Part shown: positions 25,774 through 34,095 of the stretch, in pieces
How the letters are laid out: each line of letters opens with the position of its first letter
Numbering within the stretch: the first letter of the stretch is position 1
From: Flavobacterium potami
Lineage (GTDB): Bacteria; Bacteroidota; Bacteroidia; Flavobacteriales; Flavobacteriaceae
Assembly: GCF_020026915.1 (NCBI RefSeq)
Contig: NZ_JAINUY010000003.1
Span: forward strand, 124,001 to 188,000
Length of the DNA: 64,000 bases
Direction: 5' to 3'
Program-made: the position numbers and the translations under genes
Notes under the pieces: generated by a model
Database searches by the model: none
The model's input: only the letters and a program-made list of their open reading frames with translations
Told to the model about the DNA's origin: nothing

Positions 25774-26082
25774 TTAAGGTACTAAAAGATTATGTTTAAG
25801 AATTTTTGAAAGAAGCGTTTTCATTGAATTGCAATAAAATATGAATTCGTGAACGCAGAAAGATTGAGTTATTATAAAGCAATCCGTACAAACTTTAATT
25901 GTAATTCCTATATTTGAACCACGGATTCTTAGAAATAATGTTTGATACTTTAAATGTGATGTTTTGCAAAATGGACGCATTTTCTTTAAAAATGTTTTTG
26001 CATTAAAGTTTGTGTGACGCATCTTGTTTAATTCTACAAGTAATAGCGTATAATTCTCTAAAGAGGATCGTTTTAAGGCCAT
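25774..26082 (-). CDS. small basic prophage protein
   Basis: A 102-residue basic protein with six Cys residues, first gene of the early cluster. Its ATG sits next to a 7-bp inverted repeat (GTGGTAT at 26083-26089, ATACCAC at 26102-26108) that lies between the gene and the right att. Function is unknown; the stop is 3 nt before the next ATG. Confidence 0.45.
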   Translation of the reverse strand: MALKRSSLENYTLLLVELNKMRHTNFNAKTFLKKMRPFCKTSHLKYQTLFLRIRGSNIGITIKVCTDCFIITQSFCVHEFIFYCNSMKTLLSKILKHNLLVP

Positions 26083-26110
26083 GTGGTATTGTTAATTAGT
26101 TATACCACAA

Positions 26111-26138
26111 ATGAACTATAATTTATATTATGTAAAAT
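26111..26138 (+). other. right att site (dif-like)
   Basis: Arms are ATGAACTATAA (26111-26121), spacer TTTATA (26122-26127) and TTATGTAAAAT (26128-26138). The right arm differs from the E. coli dif XerD arm TTATGTTAAAT at one base. It is probably chromosomal, while the left arm and spacer came from the phage. Confidence 0.8.
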
Positions 26139-26289
26139 AGAATAATTCAAAAACCTTATATGCCTACTTTTTAAAGAATCTTGTCTAGAATAATAATTTT
26201 TATATAAATCAGACTTTTTACTGGTGCATCTACTTCTAAAATAATTTTTTCAATCTTCAAAACACAAATTCCTACTTCGTATAAATACC

Positions 26290-26557
26290 CTATATGATTT
26301 TTATTTTGAAAAATTTTCAAATATTGAAAATTCAGCTGAACTAATTATTCTTTAAAAACCGAAATCCTTTAAAATTCCAATCACTATAATTGCGTTATAT
26401 GATTTTATATTTTAAAATTTTCAAAATATTAAAAATTTAGCGCGCTTAATATGTACCATTAAAATTCAGTTTTTCTCAAAATTCAAATCGGTATAAATGT
26501 GCTGTATGGTTTTGAGTTTGAAAAATTTCTAAATATTGAAAAATTAGCGTGCTTGAT
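26290..26557. repeat. three imperfect tandem repeats next to dif
   Basis: Related blocks begin near 26293, 26398 and 26505 (period 105-107 bp). Each has TATG(A/G)TTTT, an A/T palindrome close to GAAAAATTTTC, ATATT(G/A)AAAA and, in two copies, AGCG(T/C)GCTT. They occupy most of the 630-bp gap between the right att and the DUF294 gene, in which no coding frame is convincing. Confidence 0.7.
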
Positions 26558-26768
26558 TTTAGAAACTTTATTTGTCATAAATAAAAAAAATTTTTTTTTG
26601 AAAACAGAAATATTCATTTTTTCGGAATACAAATACTTTTTTAAGCCTTATTGTCAGTATCTTTTAACATTTATTTAAAATAATTAGATTCTACTAAAGA
26701 TACTTTCATTGTAAGACTTTATTTTAGTATTTTTACATTCGATACTTTAAAAATAAATTATCAAACAT

Positions 26769-28682
26769 ATGAATACAGTTGCTGAACATATTGCAGATTT
26801 TTTAAAAGAATACAAACCATTCGATAACTTGACATTTCAAGAATTATCGGATATTGCTACGAATATTCGTGTCATCAATTTAGAAAAACATGCAGTATTA
26901 TTTCAAAATAACGATCCTCTACACGATAGTTTCTATGTCGTAGCTTCTGGTGTAATCAATCTGACAACAATTGCAGATGCTGAAGAAACGATTTTAAACA
27001 AATGTCATGAAGGAGATATTTTTGGTTTACGTCCGTTTTTTGCTAAAAACAATTACATGATGACAGCCAAAGCACGCGAAGAAAGCATCATTTATGCTAT
27101 TCCAATTGCTGTATTTAGACCTTTTGTAGCTAACAATTCGGATGTTTTAAACTTCCTTTTGGAAAGTTTCGCTGTAAATTCCCGCCATACAAAAGACAGT
27201 ATGAATGGAAATGGTAAATTACTTTCTGATACTGATTTCTTAGATCAGCAAACAGAAATGCAATACATTCAATCACTTAACTATAACAATTCGCCATTGA
27301 CAACCGAAGCAAGCTCTATTATTAAAGAAGTTGCGATTTTAATGACCGATGCTATGGTTGACAACATAGTGATTTGCGAAAAAAATCAACCAATTGGTAT
27401 AGTAACCAATGCTGATTTATCATCGAAAATTGCAACAGGCCGCTATCCTATTACCGAAACTATTGATAAAATTATGTCTTCGCCGGTTGTGACAGTTATA
27501 GAAAATGTTTCTTTGGCTGAGGCTCAGTTATTGATGTTAAAACACAACGTAACGCATTTATGTGTTACCAAAGATGGCACCAGCAAATCTGTAGTTAAAG
27601 GAATCATTTCCGAACACGATCTTATTGTAGCTCAAGCAAGTAACCCTGGTGTATTAATTAAAGAGATTAAACGTTCGCAGTTGCCAAAAGATTTAAAACA
27701 GATTCGCGATCGTCTGTCAGATTTGATTCAAAATTCTATTCAAAAAAATATACCAATCTCACATGTTAGTAATATTGCAAGTGAAATTAATTTAGCAATA
27801 ATCAAACGAGCGGTTGAGTTATCTATTTTAGATTTGGGCTCCCCTCCTGCACGATTTGCTTGGTTAAGTATTGGTAGTCAAGGTCGTAAAGAACAACTTT
27901 TGCTAACAGATCAAGACAGTATTTTAATTTTTGAAGATGTTACTCCTGAAAAATACCGTGAAGTAAAAGATTATTTCTTAAGATTAGCCAAACGTACGAC
28001 ATCTATTTTAGAAAAAGTAGGTTACGAATATTGTCCAAACGGTCATATGGGAAGCAATATGCTTTGGTGTAAATCATTGAGTGACTGGACAAAACAATAT
28101 AATAGCTGGATGAATACTCCTGGTGAGAATAGCAATGATCTAAGTAGTATTTTCTTTGATTATGAAATTGTTTTTGGTGAAGGCAAAATTGAAGAAGCTA
28201 TTGAGAATGTAATTTTCAAAAATGCCGTAAATAACACTTTGTTTTTTGACTTTTTAGGAAATGATGCTTTAAAAAGAAATTCTCCTTTAAGCTTTTTCAA
28301 AAAATTTATTGTTGAAGAAGAAGGACCACATAAAGATAAATTCGATATTAAAACTCGTGCCTTAATGCCATTAATTGATGGAGCTCGTTTACTGATATTA
28401 AATGCCAATATAAAAGGAATTCAAAATACCTATCTCAGATTTAAGCAGTTAGCAATAACAGATTCTAAAAATGCTGAAATTTATTTAAGCTGTGCAGAAG
28501 CTTTCTTAACGCTTTCAAAATTCAGAACTGTTGAAGGATTAAAAAATGACGACTCTGGCCAATATATTAATTTAAGAGAAATGTCAAAAACTGACAAAGA
28601 GAAATTAAAAAATGCTTTAGCCCCAATGAAAGACCTTGAGGAACTAATTAAGAGTAAATTTCAATTGACACAATTCTCATAA
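26769..28682 (+). CDS. cNMP-binding/CBS/DUF294 nucleotidyltransferase-like protein
   Basis: A 637-residue signalling protein. Order of domains: cyclic-nucleotide-binding (about 15-125), two CBS motifs (about 165-290), a DUF294 nucleotidyltransferase core with GSQGRKEQLLLTDQDS (about 370-385), and a helical DUF294 C-terminal domain. The GS-x-GR-x-E..D-x-D pattern resembles the GlnD type. It starts 3 codons from the exonuclease gene on its 3' side and faces acs. In several phyla such proteins sit beside acs and acetate permease, so a role in acetate or energy signalling is inferred. Confidence 0.85.
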   Translation: MNTVAEHIADFLKEYKPFDNLTFQELSDIATNIRVINLEKHAVLFQNNDPLHDSFYVVASGVINLTTIADAEETILNKCHEGDIFGLRPFFAKNNYMMTAKAREESIIYAIPIAVFRPFVANNSDVLNFLLESFAVNSRHTKDSMNGNGKLLSDTDFLDQQTEMQYIQSLNYNNSPLTTEASSIIKEVAILMTDAMVDNIVICEKNQPIGIVTNADLSSKIATGRYPITETIDKIMSSPVVTVIENVSLAEAQLLMLKHNVTHLCVTKDGTSKSVVKGIISEHDLIVAQASNPGVLIKEIKRSQLPKDLKQIRDRLSDLIQNSIQKNIPISHVSNIASEINLAIIKRAVELSILDLGSPPARFAWLSIGSQGRKEQLLLTDQDSILIFEDVTPEKYREVKDYFLRLAKRTTSILEKVGYEYCPNGHMGSNMLWCKSLSDWTKQYNSWMNTPGENSNDLSSIFFDYEIVFGEGKIEEAIENVIFKNAVNNTLFFDFLGNDALKRNSPLSFFKKFIVEEEGPHKDKFDIKTRALMPLIDGARLLILNANIKGIQNTYLRFKQLAITDSKNAEIYLSCAEAFLTLSKFRTVEGLKNDDSGQYINLREMSKTDKEKLKNALAPMKDLEELIKSKFQLTQFS

Positions 28683-28685
28683 AGT

Positions 28686-29282
28686 ATGCTAGACTGGTTA
28701 AAAAACATTAATAAAGACTATCCGGAATTCTGGAAAGATTATTTAACTAAATTCGAGACTAAGCCCAATAAATTTGTTGTATTATCAACAGAAACTTCTG
28801 GACTTAATCCCGATAAAGATGTTATTTTGTCTCTTGGAGCTTTTTCGATAATTGATGACAGTATCGTTATTAAAGAAAATTTCGAAACTGTTTTACTACA
28901 ATACAAGTACTTACAGGATAACGGACTTTCGAATGAGTTTATCATTGAAAGTAAAATGATGAAAATGCCTGAGCCTGATGCACTAGAGGCTTTAGTAAAT
29001 TTTATTGGAAACTCCATTTTGGTTGGACATCATATCAATTTTGATGTAGAAATGTTAAATGCTGCATTGGAACGACTAGATTGTGGTCGATTAAAAAATG
29101 AAGCTCTGGATGTAGACATGATGTACAGAAAACTTACCGATATAAATGACAAACAGTTTTCTCTAGACGATTTATGCGAAATCTACAAAATCCCAAAAAG
29201 CGACAGAAATTCTTCTTCTGAAGATGCTTATAGAATCGGACTTTTGTTCTTAAAACTAAAATCTAGATTAGGAATTAAATAG
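28686..29282 (+). CDS. DnaQ-like exonuclease-fold protein with altered active site
   Basis: A 198-residue protein of the DEDDh 3'-5' exonuclease fold. Exo I reads VVLSTETSGL, where the usual first Asp of DxE is Ser. Exo II VGHHINFDVEML keeps its Asp. Exo III reads RNSSSEDAYRIG, with Asn at the position of the usual His. Two of the metal or base-catalyst residues are therefore replaced, so activity is doubtful. It is translationally adjacent to the cNMP/CBS/DUF294 gene, suggesting a partnership. Confidence 0.8.
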   Translation: MLDWLKNINKDYPEFWKDYLTKFETKPNKFVVLSTETSGLNPDKDVILSLGAFSIIDDSIVIKENFETVLLQYKYLQDNGLSNEFIIESKMMKMPEPDALEALVNFIGNSILVGHHINFDVEMLNAALERLDCGRLKNEALDVDMMYRKLTDINDKQFSLDDLCEIYKIPKSDRNSSSEDAYRIGLLFLKLKSRLGIK

Positions 29283-29293
29283 AGTTTTTTTTT

Positions 29294-29499
29294 GTTTCAG
29301 GTTTAAAGTTTCAAGTTGTTTGACTTAACCGCAAAGCTCGCAAAGATTTATGCATGGTTCGCAAAGTTTTTTTTTACAAAGCTTTGCGAACTTTTGCGTT
29401 TTTAGAAGATTTAGTATGTCAAATAACCTTGCGCGCTTTGCGGTTAAAAAATAAACTCAATCTACTTCAACTTGAAACTTGAAACTTGAAACTTGAAAC
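29294..29499. repeat. nested word palindrome, second copy of the 8555 type
   Basis: Outer arms are GTTTCAGGTTTAAAGTTTC and a run of CTTGAAA units. Inside lie AACCGCAAAGCTCGCAAAG and its near complement CTTGCGCGCTTTGCGGTT, and at the core GTTCGCAAAG..CTTTGCGAAC. Confidence 0.85.
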
Positions 29500-29501
29500 A
29501 A

Positions 29502-29538
29502 AAAAAATGCCTCTTAAAACTAAGAGGCATTTTTTTTA
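29502..29538. terminator. bidirectional terminator
   Basis: ATGCCTCTTA and TAAGAGGCAT form a stem with long flanking A and T runs between the convergent exonuclease and acs genes. Confidence 0.85.
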
Positions 29539-29552
29539 TAATTACATTTCAC

Positions 29553-31463
29553 TTAAGAAATTCTTTCTTTCGTAATTTGTTCTACTACTTCTGGATTTAA
29601 TAAAGTTGAAGTATCTCCAAAGTTAGAGAAATCTCCTTCTGCAATTTTACGTAAAATTCTACGCATAATTTTTCCTGAACGTGTTTTTGGCAAACCAGAA
29701 ACGAATTGTATTTTATCTAATTTAGCGATTGGTCCAATGTGATCTGCAATATATTGATTGATCTCTTTAGATAAATTTTCTTTATTTCTAACCTCTCCAG
29801 TTTCCTTTAGAATAACATAACCGTATAATGCATTTCCTTTGATATCGTGAGGGAAACCAACAATCGCAGATTCTGCAACTGCCGGATGCTCGTTGATTGC
29901 ATCCTCAATTGGAGCTGTTCCTAAATTATGACCAGAAACAATTACTACGTCATCTACTCTACCAGTAATTCTGTAATAACCCACTTCATCTCTTAGTGCT
30001 CCATCACCTGTGAAATATTTTCCAGGAAAAGCAGAGAAATAAGTTTCTTTATAACGATTGTGATCACCCCAAATAGTTCTGGCAATTCCAGGCCACGGAA
30101 ATTTAACACACAAACTTCCAACTACTTGATTTCCTTCAATTTCGTTACGCTTTTCATCCATCAAAACAGGCTGAATTCCTGGTAAAGGTAAAGTTGCGTA
30201 AGTTGGTTTCGTCGGTGTTACAAATGCAATTGGCGAAATCATGATTCCACCAGTTTCCGTTTGCCACCAAGTATCTACAACCGGGCATCTCTTATCTCCA
30301 ACGTGGTCATTGAACCAGTGCCAAGCCTCTTCGTTGATTGGTTCTCCAACAGATCCAATAACTTTAAGAGATTTCAAAGGATATTTCTGAATATAATCTA
30401 AACTCTCTTTTGCTAAAGAACGAATTGCTGTCGGTGCAGTATAGAATTGCGTAATTTTATGTTTTTCGATAATTTCCCAGAAACGGCTAAAATCTGGATA
30501 CGAAGGAACTCCCTCAAAAATTACAGTCGTTCCACCATTTAATAATGGTCCGTATAAAATATATGAATGTCCAGTAATCCAACCAATATCAGCTGTACAC
30601 CAGAAAATATCATTTTCTTCGTGACTGAAAACATTTTTAAAAGTATACGCTGTATAAACCATGTAACCAGCAGTGGTATGGACCATCCCTTTCGGCTTCC
30701 CTGTTGATCCTGAAGTATATAAGATAAACAATGGATCTTCTGAATCCATAATTTCAGCAACACTATTATCTAAAGCTGCATCCAAAAGTGGCTGTAACCA
30801 AATGTCGCGACCTTCTTTCATTTTTACCTCTGTCTTAGTTCTCTTAGCAACTAAAACTTTTGTAACAGAAGGACAAGTTTCAAGAGCTTCATCTACAATT
30901 CCTTTTAAATCAATTGTTTTATTTCCTCTGTAACCTCCGTCAGAAGTGATTACCATTTTACATTCACAATCATTAATTCTCGCAGAGACTGCAGAAGCAG
31001 AAAATCCGGCAAAAACAACTGAATGTATAGCTCCAATTCTAGCACAAGCCAAAACAGCGACTGCCAATTCAGGAATCATTGGTAAATAAATACAAACTCT
31101 ATCTCCTTTGCGAACACCTTGGTCGCGAAGAACATTTGCCATTTTTGATACTCTTTCGTATAATTCGTTATACGTTATATGTAAAGCTTCTTCAGAAGGA
31201 TCGTTTGGTTCAAATATAATTGCCGTTTTATCTCCTCTTTTGCTTAAATGTCTATCGATACAATTTTTGGTAATGTTAACTTTAGCTTCTGTAAACCATT
31301 TTACTTCGGCTTCAGCCATATTAAAATCAACTACTTTTTCCCATTGTTGGTACCATGTGAAATTTTCCTCAGCTATTTTTCCCCAAAATTTTCTTGGCTC
31401 TCTTATTGACTTATTGTAATGCTTGAAATATTGTTCTAAATTTTCAATTTTGTAATAGCTCAT
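29553..31463 (-). CDS. acs: acetyl-CoA synthetase
   Basis: A 636-residue AMP-forming ligase that converts acetate, ATP and CoA to acetyl-CoA. Seen are the core motif FILYTSGSTGKPKGMVHTTAG, DTWWQTETGG, GYYRITGRVDDVV and the C-terminal acetylation-type site PKTRSGKIMRR, in which the Lys is a known target of regulatory acetylation in the family. Length matches the usual 630-660. It faces the cNMP/CBS/DUF294 and exonuclease genes. Confidence 0.95.
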   Translation of the reverse strand: MSYYKIENLEQYFKHYNKSIREPRKFWGKIAEENFTWYQQWEKVVDFNMAEAEVKWFTEAKVNITKNCIDRHLSKRGDKTAIIFEPNDPSEEALHITYNELYERVSKMANVLRDQGVRKGDRVCIYLPMIPELAVAVLACARIGAIHSVVFAGFSASAVSARINDCECKMVITSDGGYRGNKTIDLKGIVDEALETCPSVTKVLVAKRTKTEVKMKEGRDIWLQPLLDAALDNSVAEIMDSEDPLFILYTSGSTGKPKGMVHTTAGYMVYTAYTFKNVFSHEENDIFWCTADIGWITGHSYILYGPLLNGGTTVIFEGVPSYPDFSRFWEIIEKHKITQFYTAPTAIRSLAKESLDYIQKYPLKSLKVIGSVGEPINEEAWHWFNDHVGDKRCPVVDTWWQTETGGIMISPIAFVTPTKPTYATLPLPGIQPVLMDEKRNEIEGNQVVGSLCVKFPWPGIARTIWGDHNRYKETYFSAFPGKYFTGDGALRDEVGYYRITGRVDDVVIVSGHNLGTAPIEDAINEHPAVAESAIVGFPHDIKGNALYGYVILKETGEVRNKENLSKEINQYIADHIGPIAKLDKIQFVSGLPKTRSGKIMRRILRKIAEGDFSNFGDTSTLLNPEVVEQITKERIS

Positions 31464-31958
31464 CGTTTGTTGAATTTTTTTATAAATGTATTAAATCTGA
31501 ACGTATTCTTAAAATAATTTAATTCATAAATTTTATCAAAAAAAAACATTTATTTAATAAAATATGATAATTATTTGCATTTGTTTTAAAACTTTATTTT
31601 CTAAAACAAATTAAAAAGGAAAAAAAGGCATAATAAATAGATACTATGCCTTTTTTAGTTTAACAAATTTCAATAACAATTAATGTTGTAAACTGTATTA
31701 TCAATGTTTTTCTCTATTTTGAAAATAGCAGCATCATTATTAATTAGAATAGAAATTTCAACAAGTATATTTTATTAAATATACCCCATTATGAGGGATT
31801 AGCTTCACTTAACTTACTCTCACAGAAGTTAAGTGAATGCAATATGCATCTATATCTATTTAATGTTAATAAGTGCTTACTAATTCAAAATATTACAAAT
31901 CATTGATACAGTGCAAATCCCGCAAAATCGAATTCTGCGGGAATTCCCAATTTTTTAA
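31464..31958. other. 495-bp gap between acs and ilvC
   Basis: The gap holds an A/T-rich acs upstream region, a hairpin with A/T flanks (GGCATA..TATGCC, 31621-31656), a perfect 12-bp inverted repeat TTCACTTAACTT (31804-31815) with its complement at 31826-31837, and the ilvC terminator at 31917-31943. No coding frame is convincing. Confidence 0.6.
31917..31943 (-). terminator. ilvC terminator
   Basis: ATCCCGCA and TGCGGGAAT pair around a short loop 16 nt after the ilvC stop codon. The downstream T run on the minus strand is weak. Confidence 0.6.
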
Positions 31959-33428
31959 TTATCCAATTTTCTTCATTGCTGTCATAGACTCTCTCAACCA
32001 AGCTCCTACTTCTTCGATAGGATGCTGACGAATTTCTCTGTTTACAGCAATAAGTACTGCATTATCTACTCCGTTTGAAGTTGAGAATGGTTTTCCGATA
32101 ATGTTAGTTTCTACTTTTTTCATGAATTCAGTCAATAATGGCTTACATGCATGATCAAATAAGTAACATCCGTACTCAGCAGTATCAGAAATTACACGGT
32201 TCATTTCGAATAATTTCTTTCTTGCAATTGTGTTAGCAATCAATGGCAATTCGTGTAATGACTCGTAGTATGCTGATTCTTCGATAATTCCAGCCTCTGT
32301 CATTGTTTCGAAAGCTAATTCAACACCAGCTTTTACCATTGCGATCATTAATACTCCGTTATCAAAATATTCTTGTTCTGAGATTGGAGCTTCTTGTGGA
32401 GCTGTTTTTTCGAAGTTAGTTTCTCCTGTTGCAGCTCTCCATTTCAATAAGTTAACATCATCGTTCGCCCAGTCAGCCATCATTGTGCTAGAGAATTCTC
32501 CAGAAATGATATCGTCTTGGTGTTTTTGGAATAATGGACGCATGATATCTTTTAATTCTTCAGCTAATTCGTAAGCCTCAATTTTTGAAGGATTGTTCAA
32601 ACGATCCATCATATTTGTGATACCTCCGTGTTTCAAAGCCTCAGTTATAGTTTCCCATCCAAATTGGATTAATTTTGAAGCATAAGCAGCATCGATTCCT
32701 TTTTCAACCATTTTATCGAAACATAAAATAGATCCCGTTTGCAATAAACCACAAAGAATAGTTTGCTCACCCATTAAATCTGATTTTACTTCAGCTACGA
32801 AAGATGATCTTAAAACTCCTGCTCTGTGTCCACCAGTTGCTACAGCGTAAGCTTTTGCCTGATCTAAACCTAAACCGTTTGGATCGTTTTCTGGGTGAAC
32901 AGCAATAAGAGTTGGAACTCCAAATCCTCTTTTGTACTCTTCACGAACCTCAGAACCTGGACATTTTGGAGCACACATAATAACAGTGATGTCTTTACGA
33001 ATCTGCATTCCTTCTTCTACAATGTTGAATCCGTGAGAATAAGCCAAAGTAGAATCTTTTTTCATTAATGGCATAATAGCAGTTACCACAGCTGTATGCT
33101 GTTTGTCTGGTGTAAGGTTACAAACTAAGTCTGCAGTTGGAATCAATTCTTCGTAAGTTCCTACTTTGAAACCATTTTCAGAAGCATTTTTGAAAGAAGC
33201 TCTCTTTTCAGCAATTGCATCTGCACGTAATGCATAAGAAATATCTAATCCAGAATCTCTCATGTTTAAACCTTGATTCAAACCTTGTGCTCCACAACCA
33301 ACAATTACAACTTTTTTTCCAGCTAATGCTGCAATTCCGTCTGCAAATTCTGATTGCTCCATAAATTCGCAAACTCCTAATTGTTCTAATTGTAATCTAA
33401 GTGGTAATGTATTGAAATAATTTGCCAT
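31959..33428 (-). CDS. ilvC: ketol-acid reductoisomerase (class II)
   Basis: A 489-residue enzyme converting acetolactate to dihydroxyisovalerate with NADPH. The N-terminal Rossmann motif [17 protein letters not shown] and the double C-terminal knotted domains mark the long class II form of enteric type, not the 330-residue class I. It closes the branched-chain operon ilvD-ilvB-ilvN-ilvC. Confidence 0.95.
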   Translation of the reverse strand: MANYFNTLPLRLQLEQLGVCEFMEQSEFADGIAALAGKKVVIVGCGAQGLNQGLNMRDSGLDISYALRADAIAEKRASFKNASENGFKVGTYEELIPTADLVCNLTPDKQHTAVVTAIMPLMKKDSTLAYSHGFNIVEEGMQIRKDITVIMCAPKCPGSEVREEYKRGFGVPTLIAVHPENDPNGLGLDQAKAYAVATGGHRAGVLRSSFVAEVKSDLMGEQTILCGLLQTGSILCFDKMVEKGIDAAYASKLIQFGWETITEALKHGGITNMMDRLNNPSKIEAYELAEELKDIMRPLFQKHQDDIISGEFSSTMMADWANDDVNLLKWRAATGETNFEKTAPQEAPISEQEYFDNGVLMIAMVKAGVELAFETMTEAGIIEESAYYESLHELPLIANTIARKKLFEMNRVISDTAEYGCYLFDHACKPLLTEFMKKVETNIIGKPFSTSNGVDNAVLIAVNREIRQHPIEEVGAWLRESMTAMKKIG

Positions 33429-33488
33429 TTTTGTTTTAATATTTAATGAAATGAAATTTAATAATTGATATATATAACTAAGATTGTA

Positions 33489-34010
33489 TTATTTAAAGGT
33501 TTCTAACAAAGCTGAAATTTCCATTTTTTGTTTTGAAACCGAAATTCTTCCAGAACGTACAAACTGCATAATTCCGTAAGGTTTGAATTTTTCGTATAAT
33601 TCTTCAATTTCAGAACGTCTACCTGATTTTGAAATCACAAAGAAATCACGAGAAACCGTTACAATTGTAGACTGGCTTTCTTTGATAATATTCTGAATTT
33701 GTTTTTCATCGAATAACAAACTTGAAGCAATTTTAAACAATGCATTTTCTAAGAAAATAGTTTCTTCATCTGTATGATAAAATGCTTTTATAACTTCAAT
33801 TTGTTTCTCAATTTGCCCAACGATATTCTGAACCCATTTCTCTGTAGTATTTACTACAATGATAAATCTTGAAACATTCTCTATTTCTGATTCAGAAACA
33901 TTTAGACTTAATATATTAATGTGACGCTTTAAGAATATTCCAGATATTCTATTCAACAATCCAACATTATTTTCTGAGTATACCGATATGGTAAATGTTT
34001 TATCTTCCAT
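33489..34010 (-). CDS. ilvN: acetolactate synthase small subunit
   Basis: A 173-residue regulatory subunit with an N-terminal ACT domain (FTISVYSENNVGLLNRISGIFLKR) that senses valine, and the C-terminal domain (IVTVSRDFFVISKSGRRSEI). It binds the large subunit encoded upstream and tunes feedback inhibition. Confidence 0.93.
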   Translation of the reverse strand: MEDKTFTISVYSENNVGLLNRISGIFLKRHINILSLNVSESEIENVSRFIIVVNTTEKWVQNIVGQIEKQIEVIKAFYHTDEETIFLENALFKIASSLLFDEKQIQNIIKESQSTIVTVSRDFFVISKSGRRSEIEELYEKFKPYGIMQFVRSGRISVSKQKMEISALLETFK

Positions 34011-34028
34011 TTTTCTTTTAGTTTTATT

Positions 34029-34090
34029 TGTTTCAGGTTTAAAGTTTCAAGTTGCTTAACTTGGAACATGAAACCTGAAACTTGAAACTT
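34029..34090. repeat. GTTTCAGG-family palindrome inside the ilv operon
   Basis: Left word GTTTCAGGTTTAAAGTTTC, right words ATGAAACCTGAAACTTGAAAC. It sits between ilvB and ilvN and would form a stem in the polycistronic mRNA. Confidence 0.8.
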
Positions 34091-34095
34091 TTTTC

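Larger units (their letters stand above)
17958..26138. mobile_element. integrated tail-less phage (FLiP-like), XerCD/dif-dependent
   Basis: An element of about 8.15 kb between two dif-like sites. Its genes are tiny, overlapping and nearly all on the minus strand. It encodes a Rep_trans-type rolling-circle initiator, a candidate double-jelly-roll capsid protein, a membrane-anchored lysozyme-like protein and several single-helix membrane proteins. No integrase, terminase, portal or tail gene is visible. Size and content resemble Flavobacterium phage FLiP, whose genome is a circular ssDNA of about 9.2 kb. Entry through host XerC/XerD is inferred from the att sites. No gene looks broken, so it may still be active. 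Confidence 0.78.

Noticed and set aside
17958..26138. Filamentous (Inoviridae) prophage
   Set aside because: XerCD-dependent integration would fit, but no Zot-like ATPase or small pVIII-like coat gene in the usual order is seen. A lysozyme-like protein and large beta-rich proteins suit an icosahedral phage better.
17958..26138. Integrative plasmid or ICE
   Set aside because: A rolling-circle initiator is present, but there is no relaxase, mob or type IV secretion gene, and the lysozyme-like protein and late operon suit a virus.
26139..26768. Possible small genes in the gap right of the element
   Set aside because: No frame has a plausible length, start and composition; the gap is filled by A/T-rich tandem repeats.
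28160..28408. An 82-codon minus-strand frame inside the DUF294 gene
   Set aside because: It is antisense to a strongly conserved coding region.
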